A stretch of DNA of 64,000 nt from contig NZ_VTEI01000001.1 of the NCBI RefSeq assembly GCF_008180415.1, forward strand, positions 322,437 to 386,436. The letters run 5' to 3'. The DNA is from Rossellomorea vietnamensis. GTDB taxonomy: Bacteria; Bacillota; Bacilli; Bacillales; Bacillaceae_B. The first letter of the stretch is position 1; the number at the start of each line of letters is the position of its first letter. The notes beneath the pieces were generated by a model. It was not told the DNA's origin and ran no database searches. It saw nothing but the letters and a program-made list of their open reading frames with translations. Both the position numbers and the translations under genes were made by a program. Of the stretch, positions 27,401 to 35,417 are shown in pieces.

Positions 27401-27637
27401 ATTGAAATACCTCCTTCGTTATGTATGAATCTCTTTTATCGTACCGAACGGATTCAAGAGAAATCAACTAATATGATTGTAGGGTTCTAATTAATACACT
27501 GCGATTCCCTCATGAATAACTGCATATAATTAATTCGGCAGCCCGCCTAAGTGTCTGATAGCTGGTAAACAATAATGAAGACTGATCATGTTTCCTTTAA
27601 AGCCGGAACCTGATCAGTCCTTTTTCATGCTATTAAA

Positions 27638-28123
27638 TTAGAAGTCAAACGATTGATTCTGGCCATTATTTTGATTTTGATTTTGGTTTTGGTTCTGCTG
27701 TCCCTGTCCGTTGTCTTGATTATTTTTCTTCATCATTCCCTGGATCTTTTCCATTACACCAGGTGCGAGGTCGAGAATCTTTTCAAGCAGATGGGTATTT
27801 TCATCAAGATGAAGCATTTTGATTCCTTTTGAACCAACTATCAAGAATGCAATCGGTGTGATGGAGACCCCGCCGCCGCTACCGCCGCCAAATGGCTGTT
27901 CCTTCTTGCCTTGCTTGCCATCTTGGCCTTCTTTATCTCCCTTGCCGTTGAGAATGAACTCGCTGCCTCCTGCAGCAAAACCGAAACCTACTTTAGAAAC
28001 GGTGAGGATGACACTTCCGTCAGGGGTTTCAACCGGATCTCCGATAATCGTATTAACATCGATCATTTCTTTAAGATTTTCCATTGCTGTAGTCATAAGT
28101 CCTTCGATTGGATGATCAGACAT
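27638..28123 (-). CDS. ytfJ: GerW-family sporulation protein YtfJ
   Basis: A 161-residue protein of the YtfJ/GerW family, required in B. subtilis for normal spore germination responses. The core (MSDHPIEGLMTTAMENLKEM, then ITPIAFLIVGSKGIKMLHLD) is conserved. A glycine-rich loop (FGGGSGGGVS) separates two halves, and the last 30 residues are an unusual asparagine/glutamine-rich tail (about residues 132-157), which I expect to vary in length among strains. AGGAGG precedes the ATG. It lies about 100 bases downstream of ytfI on the same strand, probably in one operon. Confidence 0.9.
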   Translation of the reverse strand: MSDHPIEGLMTTAMENLKEMIDVNTIIGDPVETPDGSVILTVSKVGFGFAAGGSEFILNGKGDKEGQDGKQGKKEQPFGGGSGGGVSITPIAFLIVGSKGIKMLHLDENTHLLEKILDLAPGVMEKIQGMMKKNNQDNGQGQQNQNQNQNQNNGQNQSFDF

Positions 28124-28224
28124 AAGATTACCTCCTAAGTGTTATGTAAAGACTCTTTACCGCTTTAAAGCAGCACAAGGGACAGTCCCTATTAGCGCGG
28201 CAGTGCAGTAAAGCGCTTGTCTTT

Positions 28225-28932
28225 TTAAATGGATTGATTTTTTTCTGACACTACTGCTAGCGGTTTGGTTTGGAACTTGGGTTTTCCGCCTTTCCAGAAC
28301 TTAATCAATTTGATTCCTGCTAATATAGCATGCCCGACCCGAAAAGTTATGATACATGAAAATTCCGTCTGGATGAGTGCTTTTTGAAATGAGGGAATGA
28401 CGGCAAGCTGCGGTTTGGATTGAAGCTGCATATAGTTGCTCATCACGCCAATCACCCCTCCCTTCGCCCCCCACATAAGCCCAGTCATCGTCCCGGTTGA
28501 TGCAGCATCTCCTGTACCGAAGACAGTCTGCCATTTCACATCCCCGATTTTAACTTTTTTCATAAAACTTCTGACTATCCGGTGAAGCCCGGCTACATGC
28601 TGAAGGAGTTCCCGGAAATCCTTAATGGATGCCAGCATCTCTTCAGGCGTTTCCTTTTTAAGTTTGTCTTTTTCCTTCCCTTTTCCTTCACTGCCTTTTT
28701 CCGTTTTTTCCTCAAAAACAATATTGGGTCCATCATCATCCAGCTTGACCATCGGGACTTCGACTTTATATTTAATCAGGCCGAACCAGGCCCTGAATCT
28801 TATGATGAAATGGTCGTTGTCATTTCCATGATAAAGTGAAACTGTAATCGTAAGCTTGGTAATCAGGATGATGATTACTAAAAATAAAATAAGAGCTAGA
28901 ACTACAATCAGTGTGATGATCCATCCATTCAC
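28225..28932 (-). CDS. ytfI: DUF2953 membrane protein YtfI
   Basis: A protein of about 235 residues with one N-terminal membrane span (GWIITLIVVLALILFLVIII) and a soluble domain containing a highly charged linker (EKTEKGSEGKGKEKDKLKKE) and the segment DVKWQTVFGTGDAASTGTMT conserved in DUF2953 proteins. The start is uncertain: the open frame extends to 29016, but that part lacks a signal. The GTG at 28932 gives NGWIITL and a sensible span, though its ribosome binding site (AAGGG, 12 bases off) is poor. The gene is paired with ytfJ, as in B. subtilis, and is probably involved in sporulation. Confidence 0.78.
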   Translation of the reverse strand: MNGWIITLIVVLALILFLVIIILITKLTITVSLYHGNDNDHFIIRFRAWFGLIKYKVEVPMVKLDDDGPNIVFEEKTEKGSEGKGKEKDKLKKETPEEMLASIKDFRELLQHVAGLHRIVRSFMKKVKIGDVKWQTVFGTGDAASTGTMTGLMWGAKGGVIGVMSNYMQLQSKPQLAVIPSFQKALIQTEFSCIITFRVGHAILAGIKLIKFWKGGKPKFQTKPLAVVSEKNQSI

Positions 28933-29177
28933 TTTTTTCCACAACCCTTCAACTTGGAAGTATAGGCTTATTATTACCAAATTAAACCTTTCATACTTAT
29001 TTAAGGAAAATAGCACATTAGCGGGCGATGAATGATAAAAGAGTTTGAGGGGGCAGGTTATCCGTCTTTCGATAATTGAAGGAAAAATGAAACTTTTGAT
29101 AAGGGGGAGGTTTAACTTTAAGGATGGATTTTTTTCTTACCTCATCAGCTTAAAATCCTTTCCTAATGCGCTCAAAT

Positions 29178-29213
29178 AGAAAAAGCAGCCATCCGGGGAC
29201 AGCTGCTTCTTCT
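29178..29213 (-). terminator. Terminator of yteJ
   Basis: AAGCAGC and GCTGCTT form the stem on the minus strand, followed by TTTTCTATTT. Confidence 0.85.
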
Positions 29214-29250
29214 GTATTTTTATATTCTGCAAACTAGATGCAGGTAATAT

Positions 29251-29763
29251 CTATGCATTTACCGGTTTAAACAACGCTGCACGTTTCTCCCGAATCACGG
29301 TAGTATCCGCAAACAAATCATGAATTCCCTGCTTCTTGTTCGTAAAGGCCACAACAATGTATAAAACAAAGAAACTCGCAGAGATAAATCTCCCAATCAA
29401 TTCCCTGAAGAGAATTGTGCTCCATTGCAGAGTTTTTCCATCCAGTTCAATGACCTTCAAGCCAAACGCCATCTTTCCAAGCGTCTGTCCGAAATACCTG
29501 GTCATCAGTACAAAGTAGCCGTAAAAGATGATTGCACTTAATATGGAAATGGGTGCAAACATATCATCCTTCATTAGCGACAAGTCCAACGCTCTAAATA
29601 TCGGATAGACAATCAGTCTTCCAATACTTGAAATCACGATTAAATCCAGGAGATAGGCCCAGAATCTCATCCAGAAACCACCAAGTTCAACTATTCCCAG
29701 ATCAGTCTCTTTCTTTTCCTTCACGGTTGCTGCAATTTCTTCCTGATTTTCAAACTCACTCAT
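29251..29763 (-). CDS. yteJ: RDD family membrane protein YteJ
   Basis: A 170-residue membrane protein of the RDD family, with three to four hydrophobic segments. The family signature is near the N-terminus of the domain (GFWMRFWAYLLDLIVISSIG), and the second signature is YFGQTLGKMAFGLKVIELDG. I chose the ATG at 29763 because AGAGGAGGTG lies six bases upstream; the GTG at 29772 is part of that Shine-Dalgarno sequence. It follows sppA by about 20 bases and forms an operon with it, as in B. subtilis. Transport of small solutes or Na+ has been proposed for some RDD proteins; unknown here. Confidence 0.88.
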   Translation of the reverse strand: MSEFENQEEIAATVKEKKETDLGIVELGGFWMRFWAYLLDLIVISSIGRLIVYPIFRALDLSLMKDDMFAPISILSAIIFYGYFVLMTRYFGQTLGKMAFGLKVIELDGKTLQWSTILFRELIGRFISASFFVLYIVVAFTNKKQGIHDLFADTTVIREKRAALFKPVNA

Positions 29764-29783
29764 GAACGGCACCTCCTCTTAAG

Positions 29784-30794
29784 TTATTCCGCATAGAGAT
29801 ACATCAGGCGCGGTGAATTTGGCTGAGAAAGAATTTTCATTAATGCCGCTGCCTGGATATCTCCTCCAGCCAGCCTTTGGGCACCCATATTTAATAAAGA
29901 ACCAAACCCGCCATCACTCGTATACTCGATTACCTGGGCATTTTTAAGTTCAAGGTCTTTCTTCATTTCCTGAATAACATCTTCCACATATCCAAATCCA
30001 TCAATCAAATTGTTTTCTTTTGCCTGAATTCCATCATATACTCGGCCGTCCGCAATTTGTCTTACCTGTTCTTCAGACATTCCGCGCCCTTGAGCGATGA
30101 CATCGACAAATCCTTCATAGGAATTGTTGACCATGGACTGCAGGATTTCCCTCTCTTCTTCTGTCATTTCTCTCGTCGGGCTCATGATATCTTTGTGAGG
30201 ACCGCTTTTGATTGTGACAAAATCAACTCCGTATTTTTCAGCCAGCTCAGAATAGTTGACACTTTGCATGATAACACCCAGTGATCCTGTGAGCGTTTCT
30301 CTGCTGGCAAAAATTTTCTCTGCAGGTGCAGAAATATAGTAACCGCCTGAGGCAGCCATGGATCCCATTGAAACATAGATTGGTTTCTCTGATTCTTCTT
30401 GTATCTCGACAAGCTGTTCGTGGATTTGGGCACTTTCCACAACGCCCCCGCCAGGAGTATTCACTTTCAGGATAACCCCTTTGATGCTGTCATCTTCCTG
30501 AACTGTTTTCAGCTGCTCCATGAAAATTTCATGATTATATCCGGAGCTCTCAAAGATGGAAGCTGCCGTATTGACATCCTGGATGACACCGTCCACCTCT
30601 AATACTGCAATTCTTTTGCTGCTGCTGCCGTCTTCAATGATTTCTTCAGCGAAAGGATTTTCCGTACCGGCAAACATTTCTTCAAAAGCTGCGCTAAAGT
30701 CATTTGACGCAGCAGAACTCGCAAAATTGACTAAAACGGAAAATAAAAATAATCCGGCAGCTATCCCTAGAGCCGTCCAACGTTTTCCACTCAT
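29784..30794 (-). CDS. sppA: Signal peptide peptidase SppA
   Basis: SppA is a membrane-anchored serine protease that degrades leftover signal peptides and protects against lantibiotics in B. subtilis. The 336-residue product has an N-terminal span (RWTALGIAAGLFLFSVLVNF) and the S49 peptidase core: the nucleophilic serine in GSMAASGGYYIS and the general-base lysine in VTIKSGPHKD. I start at the ATG at 30794, where AAGGAGG is eight bases upstream and which gives the length of the B. subtilis enzyme; the frame continues upstream to 30845 without a better signal. The operon continues into yteJ. Confidence 0.95.
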   Translation of the reverse strand: MSGKRWTALGIAAGLFLFSVLVNFASSAASNDFSAAFEEMFAGTENPFAEEIIEDGSSSKRIAVLEVDGVIQDVNTAASIFESSGYNHEIFMEQLKTVQEDDSIKGVILKVNTPGGGVVESAQIHEQLVEIQEESEKPIYVSMGSMAASGGYYISAPAEKIFASRETLTGSLGVIMQSVNYSELAEKYGVDFVTIKSGPHKDIMSPTREMTEEEREILQSMVNNSYEGFVDVIAQGRGMSEEQVRQIADGRVYDGIQAKENNLIDGFGYVEDVIQEMKKDLELKNAQVIEYTSDGGFGSLLNMGAQRLAGGDIQAAALMKILSQPNSPRLMYLYAE

Positions 30795-31003
30795 ATGTAG
30801 TTCCTCCTTTTTTCTCTTCATGATGCATACGTACATCGCTATCATAAAGTTTCACTATCATGATAAAATAATCATAAGAATCCGCCTCATAGAAATTCAC
30901 CAAGAGAGCAGCACTTTGCATATAATCACTATTCTAGCAAAATCTATCGTGATTGGAAAAATTTCGTCCGAAATGGATGAGTAATTTTTGAGGAGGCAAT
31001 AAC

Positions 31004-31804
31004 ATGAATGAAAGACGCAACCTATACTTTTACACGCTAAAAGACGAAGAAACACTCCAAAAAGTAGAAGAGTTATCTCAACTTGCCCAGAAGCACGGCT
31101 TTACCATTGTTAAAAATGCCAATGATGCCAACATCGTTGTCAGCGTGGGAGGAGACGGAGCATTCCTTCAGGCAGTCCGCAATACAGGATTCCGCCAGGA
31201 TTGTTTATATGCAGGAATCTCAACAACCGGAAGCTTAAGTATGTATTGTGATTTCCATATAGATGATATGGAAAAGATGATCAAGGCAATGACAGAGGAG
31301 CAAATCGAAGTCCGCCGTTACCCGACAATCGATGTATCTGTCGATGATGAAACCACTTTTAAATGCCTGAATGAATTCAGCATCAGATCTGGCATCATTA
31401 AGACCTTCGTAATCGAAGTACATATTGATGACCTGCACTTCGAAACCTTCCGCGGAGACGGAATGGTGATCGCCACTCCGACAGGAAGCACGGCTTATAA
31501 CAAATCAGTGAACGGAGCGGTCGTCGATCCGATGCTCCCCTGCCTGCAAGTAAGCGAACTGGCGTCATTGAACAATAACCGCTACCGCACACTCGGATCT
31601 TCCTTCATCCTGAGCGGTAACCGCAAGCTGAAACTTGAAATTGTACAAGACGGCAATGATTATCCTTCTATGGGAATGGATAACGAAGCATTGGGAATCC
31701 AGCACGTTAAACATGTCGAAATCACCCTTAGCGAGGAAAAAATTAAAACCGTTAAACTTAAAGATAACTCCTTCTGGGAAAAAGTGAAGAGAACGTTTTT
31801 ATAA
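31004..31804 (+). CDS. nadK2: NAD kinase 2
   Basis: This enzyme phosphorylates NAD to NADP. The 266-residue product carries the diagnostic GGDG motif at 49-52 (VVSVGGDGAF) and the TPTGSTAYN segment near residues 155-163. It corresponds to B. subtilis YtdI, one of two NAD kinases, and lies divergently next to sppA as there. GAGGAGG precedes the ATG. The TAA stop at 31802-31804 is part of the target-site duplication of the MITE-like element that follows directly. Confidence 0.93.
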   Translation: MNERRNLYFYTLKDEETLQKVEELSQLAQKHGFTIVKNANDANIVVSVGGDGAFLQAVRNTGFRQDCLYAGISTTGSLSMYCDFHIDDMEKMIKAMTEEQIEVRRYPTIDVSVDDETTFKCLNEFSIRSGIIKTFVIEVHIDDLHFETFRGDGMVIATPTGSTAYNKSVNGAVVDPMLPCLQVSELASLNNNRYRTLGSSFILSGNRKLKLEIVQDGNDYPSMGMDNEALGIQHVKHVEITLSEEKIKTVKLKDNSFWEKVKRTFL

Positions 31805-31996
31805 AGCTGTTTTCGCATAAATTGTTGCTTTTAGAAAAATCCCAAGAACCGAATTCTTCCCCTGGATACTGAGGTATTACTTTCTAATTGGGGAGAGCAG
31901 CTCTTTTCTTTTCCTATTTACGGGGTTATATCCGGGAATTAGGGTTATTTCTTGGGAATTAGTGTGAAATAGCAGCAAAGTCTACGAAAAGAGCCT
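31805..31996. mobile_element. MITE-like element, copy A (about 192 bp)
   Basis: The left end AGCTGTTTTCGCATAAATTG and the right end CTACGAAAAGAGCCT are imperfect inverted repeats of about 26 bp. The element is flanked by TTTATAA on both sides (31798-31804 and 31997-32003; 8 bp if the boundary T is counted), a target-site duplication. The interior shares AAAAATCCCAAGA and TCCCCTGGATACT with copies B and C. No coding capacity. Confidence 0.85.
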
Positions 31997-32056
31997 TTTA
32001 TAAGGCAGGAAATCAAGCAGTGCTGTGATATATACAGCTATATTTTCAGCAAAGAC

Positions 32057-32106
32057 AAAAACACCACGAAGAATGCCCAGATGCCTGGGATTTTCGTGGT
32101 GTTTCT
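32057..32106 (-). terminator. Terminator of rarD
   Basis: AACACCACGAA and TTCGTGGTGTT form a long stem with a second hairpin (GCCCAG/CTGGGA) in its loop; GTTTTTGTC follows on the minus strand. Confidence 0.85.
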
Positions 32107-32160
32107 TAGTACTACTACTTGAAACTGGCACCCCATTAGGCACCAGCTCGCATATACACC

Positions 32161-33087
32161 TTACGCACACTTCTCCTGTGCCTTCGTTCTTCGTTTCACC
32201 CTCTTCATCCTGGAGACGGAGAAGATAGTCAAAGCTGACCAAATGAACGCGAATGCCACCAGGTGGGTTTGGGTGAAAGGTTCCCCGTAGAAGAAAACAC
32301 CCAGAATCAGTGTCAGCGTCGGAGCAATGTACTGAAGGAATCCGACCATATAAAGCGGGATCCTTTGAGCTCCTTTGGCAAAATAAAGCAGCGGTACAGC
32401 CGTCACAGCCCCGCCGGCAATCAACAACCAATCCGTTCCTGCCGACAGATGAAACAAGGAGATGTTCCCCTGGGAGGACAAATAGATTAGATAGATAAGG
32501 GCAAAAGGCGCCGTTGCCATGGTTTCAAGAGTCAATCCAATATCTGAATCGACCTTGATCAGCTTTTTCGCTAACCCGTATAGACCAAAGGAAACAGCCA
32601 GTCCTACGGCTATCCATGGAAATCTTCCATACGACGCGGTCAACACCAGAACTCCCGCCGCAGCGAGAACAAAAGAAATCACTTGTGCTTTCGTCATTTT
32701 TTCTCTTAAAATGAAAACCCCAAGCAATACACTGACAAGAGGATTGATATAATATCCCAGACTTGCCTCTACCATTTGATCGGTATTCACAGCCCATATA
32801 TAGATAAACCAATTTAAACTGATAAGAAGCGATGCCGTTGCCAGGGCAGCCAGCTTCTTTTTGGTTTTCATCATTCCCTTGATCATTTTCCAAAATTCCG
32901 GGAATTTCTTAATGACAATTAAAAAGACAATCATAAACCAGAATGACCAGAATATCCTGTTTGCCAATATTTCATCTGCCGGTACATGATCCAGCCACTT
33001 CCAATAAATCGGCAATATTCCCCAGAGAAAATATGAAAATGCAGTATAAATAATTCCCGATTGTTCTTCTGTACGAATGCCGGCCAC
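32161..33087 (-). CDS. rarD: EamA-family transporter RarD
   Basis: A ten-span drug/metabolite transporter of the RarD group, about 308 residues, with landmarks YFLWGILPIYWKWLDHVPAD, NRIFWSFWF and ASLGYYINPLVSVLLGVFIL. The start is ambiguous: AAGGGGGTGG is the only good Shine-Dalgarno sequence, and five bases after it stands ATT (33078), which would give MRTEEQSGIIYTAF, the expected N-terminus. The first ordinary candidate is the GTG at 33087 inside the purine run, used here. An upstream frame to 33153 has no support. The transported substrate is unknown; the family name comes from a chloramphenicol-sensitivity annotation. Confidence 0.82.
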   Translation of the reverse strand: MAGIRTEEQSGIIYTAFSYFLWGILPIYWKWLDHVPADEILANRIFWSFWFMIVFLIVIKKFPEFWKMIKGMMKTKKKLAALATASLLISLNWFIYIWAVNTDQMVEASLGYYINPLVSVLLGVFILREKMTKAQVISFVLAAAGVLVLTASYGRFPWIAVGLAVSFGLYGLAKKLIKVDSDIGLTLETMATAPFALIYLIYLSSQGNISLFHLSAGTDWLLIAGGAVTAVPLLYFAKGAQRIPLYMVGFLQYIAPTLTLILGVFFYGEPFTQTHLVAFAFIWSALTIFSVSRMKRVKRRTKAQEKCA

Positions 33088-33189
33088 CCCCTTCAAAATA
33101 TATTTCCGTTTTCGAAATAATATTATTATATCTCGGTTGCCCCTAAAGGGCAATCTGATTTTTTTCTTGCACCTTCTTTAAGAGGAATG

Positions 33190-33372
33190 ATTTAGACTGC
33201 GTTTCTGATTTTTCAGACCGCTAATCTTCTTCTTATTCACCCGTATTCCTGATTTGCGGGCCGCTATCTTCTTGATTCCACCTTCTCATTGGCCTACATT
33301 CCGCGTTTACGGTCCATTATCTTTTTCTTTCCGCCTTTTCATCGGCCCGCATTCCTGCTTTGCAAATTCAGC
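33190..33372. repeat. Short tandem array, 53-bp period
   Basis: ATTCC occurs at 33245, 33298 and 33351, exactly 53 apart, within diverged units of the form GGCC-CGCATTCC-GNTTTGCGGGCC; a shorter unit precedes. GGCC/GGNCC and CCCG/CGGG arms give each unit a weak palindrome. It fills the gap between rarD and the ytcJ terminator. Confidence 0.65.
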
Positions 33373-33395
33373 CAGACATTTACGCTCAACTGCAT

Positions 33396-33428
33396 CAAAA
33401 AAAGGTGCCAAAGAACGCACGGCACCTT
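33396..33428 (-). terminator. Terminator of ytcJ
   Basis: AAGGTGCC and GGCACCTT pair on the minus strand around a 12-base loop, followed by TTTTTTTG. Confidence 0.88.
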
Positions 33429-33437
33429 CGAAACTAT

Positions 33438-35036
33438 TTATGCTTTTTTGTAAACAACCGTTTCATCCACGATGGTCATTTCCACTTCCATGCCCAGAAG
33501 TTCCTCTGGATCGATTTTGAATAAATCTTTAGGAAAAACAGTGAAATCTGCTCGGTAGCCTTCTTTGATCATGCCATGGTCATCTTCATGATGACAGGCA
33601 TAGGCACTTCCTTTGGTGAACAAAGAAACAGCTTCATACATAGAAAGACGCTGGTCCTCCATATAGACCGTCTTTTGAGGATCTAAAGGATTGGTTCTCG
33701 TTACTGCGGCATGCATGCCAAGCAATGGATCGACAGGCTCGATCGGTGCATCCGATCCGCCGGCACATGGAATCCCTTCATCCAGAAGCGTCTTCCAGGC
33801 GTAGTTATACTCCATATTTTCTTCCCCGACTCTATCGATCACCCAAGGGAAATCAGAAGGAACAAATCTCGGCTGTATATCAAGGATAAGCGGAAGCTTC
33901 TTAATTCTGTCAATTAGCTCTCTCCGCAGCAGCTGTGCATGGATAAAACGGTCTCTTCTTCCATTGAATGTTGGGTAAGCTTCCACCACATCCAGCACAT
34001 TTTCAAACGCTTGATCACCTATTGTATGCACAGCGATCGGCAGCTGTAGTTCTCTTGCTTTTTTAACGAGCTCGGTCAGTCTTTCCTGTGTGTGGATGGC
34101 GACTCCATTGGTGGATGGATCATCATTATAAGGGTGGCTCAATAAAGCAGTCCTTCCTCCCAGTGCACCGTCAGCGAATATTTTCATTGCCCCGAACTCT
34201 ACTAGTGATGTTCCGCCCATAAAAGTATTGCCTGCGTCATTCCAATCTTCGATGACTGCCTGATGGACAAGCAGGTGGGACCTGAATTTTTTTCCATTCT
34301 TCTCAATGACATTCAAAAAGGTCTGATAGGTTTTTTCAAAGTTCCCATAATAACTGAGGTCCTCTGTATGCCCGCCGACGAGTCCCAGTTTCCAGCAATT
34401 CTCAATCGCCTTTGTCATGGCTCCTTCAAGATACTCTCCTGTAGGGGAAGGCATTGCATCCACCAGCAGGTCTTGTGCTGTGTCCTTTAAAACACCATTC
34501 AGCTCGCCTTCTTCATTTTTTTCAATAAGTCCTCCAGGAGGATTTTGCGTATCAAGATTAATTCCCGCCATTTCCAATGCCCTCGAATTGGCTACCATGG
34601 CGTGGCGGCAGATGCGTTTCAGAAGGACCGGCTGATCCGGAACGACTGCATCGATTTCCTGCCTTGTTACAACTTCACTATCTTCCCACAAGTTTTCATT
34701 AAAGCCCTCACCGATCACCCAGTTTCCCTCTGGAGTAGCCGCGGCTTTTTCTTTAATCGCCTGCAATACCTGTTCCTTCGTATTCATTTTTGAAAGATCC
34801 AGACGAATCAAAGTTTCACCATGGCCAATAAGATGCATATGACTGTCGACAAATCCAGGGTAAACGGTATTTCCCTGCAGGTCGACTCTGTCTGAGATCA
34901 AATCTGCATATTTGGCTTCCAGTTCCTGTACTGATCCCGTTCCTGTAATATATCCATTCTTTGTAAAAACAGCTTCCACTGAAGTCCCTTCTTCAGTCAT
35001 TGTATAAAATTTTCCGTTAAACCATAACGTTCCCAT
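33438..35036 (-). CDS. ytcJ: Amidohydrolase family protein YtcJ
   Basis: A 532-residue metal-dependent amidohydrolase (Amidohydro_3), the size of B. subtilis YtcJ. Visible metal-site motifs are PGFVDSHMHLIGHGE near residues 61-75, HTEDLSYYGN, HTIGDQAFENVLD near 313-325 and AGGSDAPIEPVDPLLG near 428-443. The N-terminal strands (GTLWFNGKFYTM) and C-terminal part form the composite beta-sandwich. I chose the ATG at 35036 with AAGGAG eight bases upstream. The substrate is unknown. A MITE-like element lies directly upstream and may carry or displace its promoter. Confidence 0.88.
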   Translation of the reverse strand: MGTLWFNGKFYTMTEEGTSVEAVFTKNGYITGTGSVQELEAKYADLISDRVDLQGNTVYPGFVDSHMHLIGHGETLIRLDLSKMNTKEQVLQAIKEKAAATPEGNWVIGEGFNENLWEDSEVVTRQEIDAVVPDQPVLLKRICRHAMVANSRALEMAGINLDTQNPPGGLIEKNEEGELNGVLKDTAQDLLVDAMPSPTGEYLEGAMTKAIENCWKLGLVGGHTEDLSYYGNFEKTYQTFLNVIEKNGKKFRSHLLVHQAVIEDWNDAGNTFMGGTSLVEFGAMKIFADGALGGRTALLSHPYNDDPSTNGVAIHTQERLTELVKKARELQLPIAVHTIGDQAFENVLDVVEAYPTFNGRRDRFIHAQLLRRELIDRIKKLPLILDIQPRFVPSDFPWVIDRVGEENMEYNYAWKTLLDEGIPCAGGSDAPIEPVDPLLGMHAAVTRTNPLDPQKTVYMEDQRLSMYEAVSLFTKGSAYACHHEDDHGMIKEGYRADFTVFPKDLFKIDPEELLGMEVEMTIVDETVVYKKA

Positions 35037-35071
35037 TATAAAAACTCCTTGTCCCAGCATTTTCTATACAA

Positions 35072-35261
35072 AGGCTATTTTCGCATATATTGTTGCTTTC
35101 GGAAAAATCCCAAGAGCCGGATTTTCCCCCGGATACTAAGAGTTTTATCTCTTATCGTGGAAGAGTAGCTCTTTTCTTTTCGATATTAGCGTATTTTTTC
35201 CTTCTTGTGATTGTTATTTTTTGGAATTAGTATCAATAGCAACAAAGTTTACGAAAGAGCC
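35072..35261. mobile_element. MITE-like element, copy B (about 190 bp)
   Basis: The left end AGGCTATTTTCGCATATATT and the right end TTTACGAAAGAGCC are inverted repeats, flanked by TATACAA on both sides (35065-35071 and 35262-35268). Copies A and C share the ends and AAAAATCCCAAGAGCCGGAT. It lies 35 bases upstream of the ytcJ start. Confidence 0.85.
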
Positions 35262-35271
35262 TATACAAAAA

Positions 35272-35346
35272 AGGACTGGCTCACCGTCCTGATAGAGGAT
35301 GTTTCAGAATTCGCTTCTCTATCGAGACCGGGAGCCACTCCCGTCA
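35272..35346 (-). terminator. Long-stem terminator of the acyl-CoA synthetase gene
   Basis: On the minus strand GGAGTGGCTCC and CTCGATAGAG pair with CTCTATCAGGA and GGTGAGCCAGTCC, followed by TTTTTTG. Confidence 0.7.
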
Positions 35347-35417
35347 TTTCTGTCTATTTCATTTTACTATAACGCTTTAATACTTTAAAGGATTTCGTTT
35401 TCTGAAATATCAAATCA

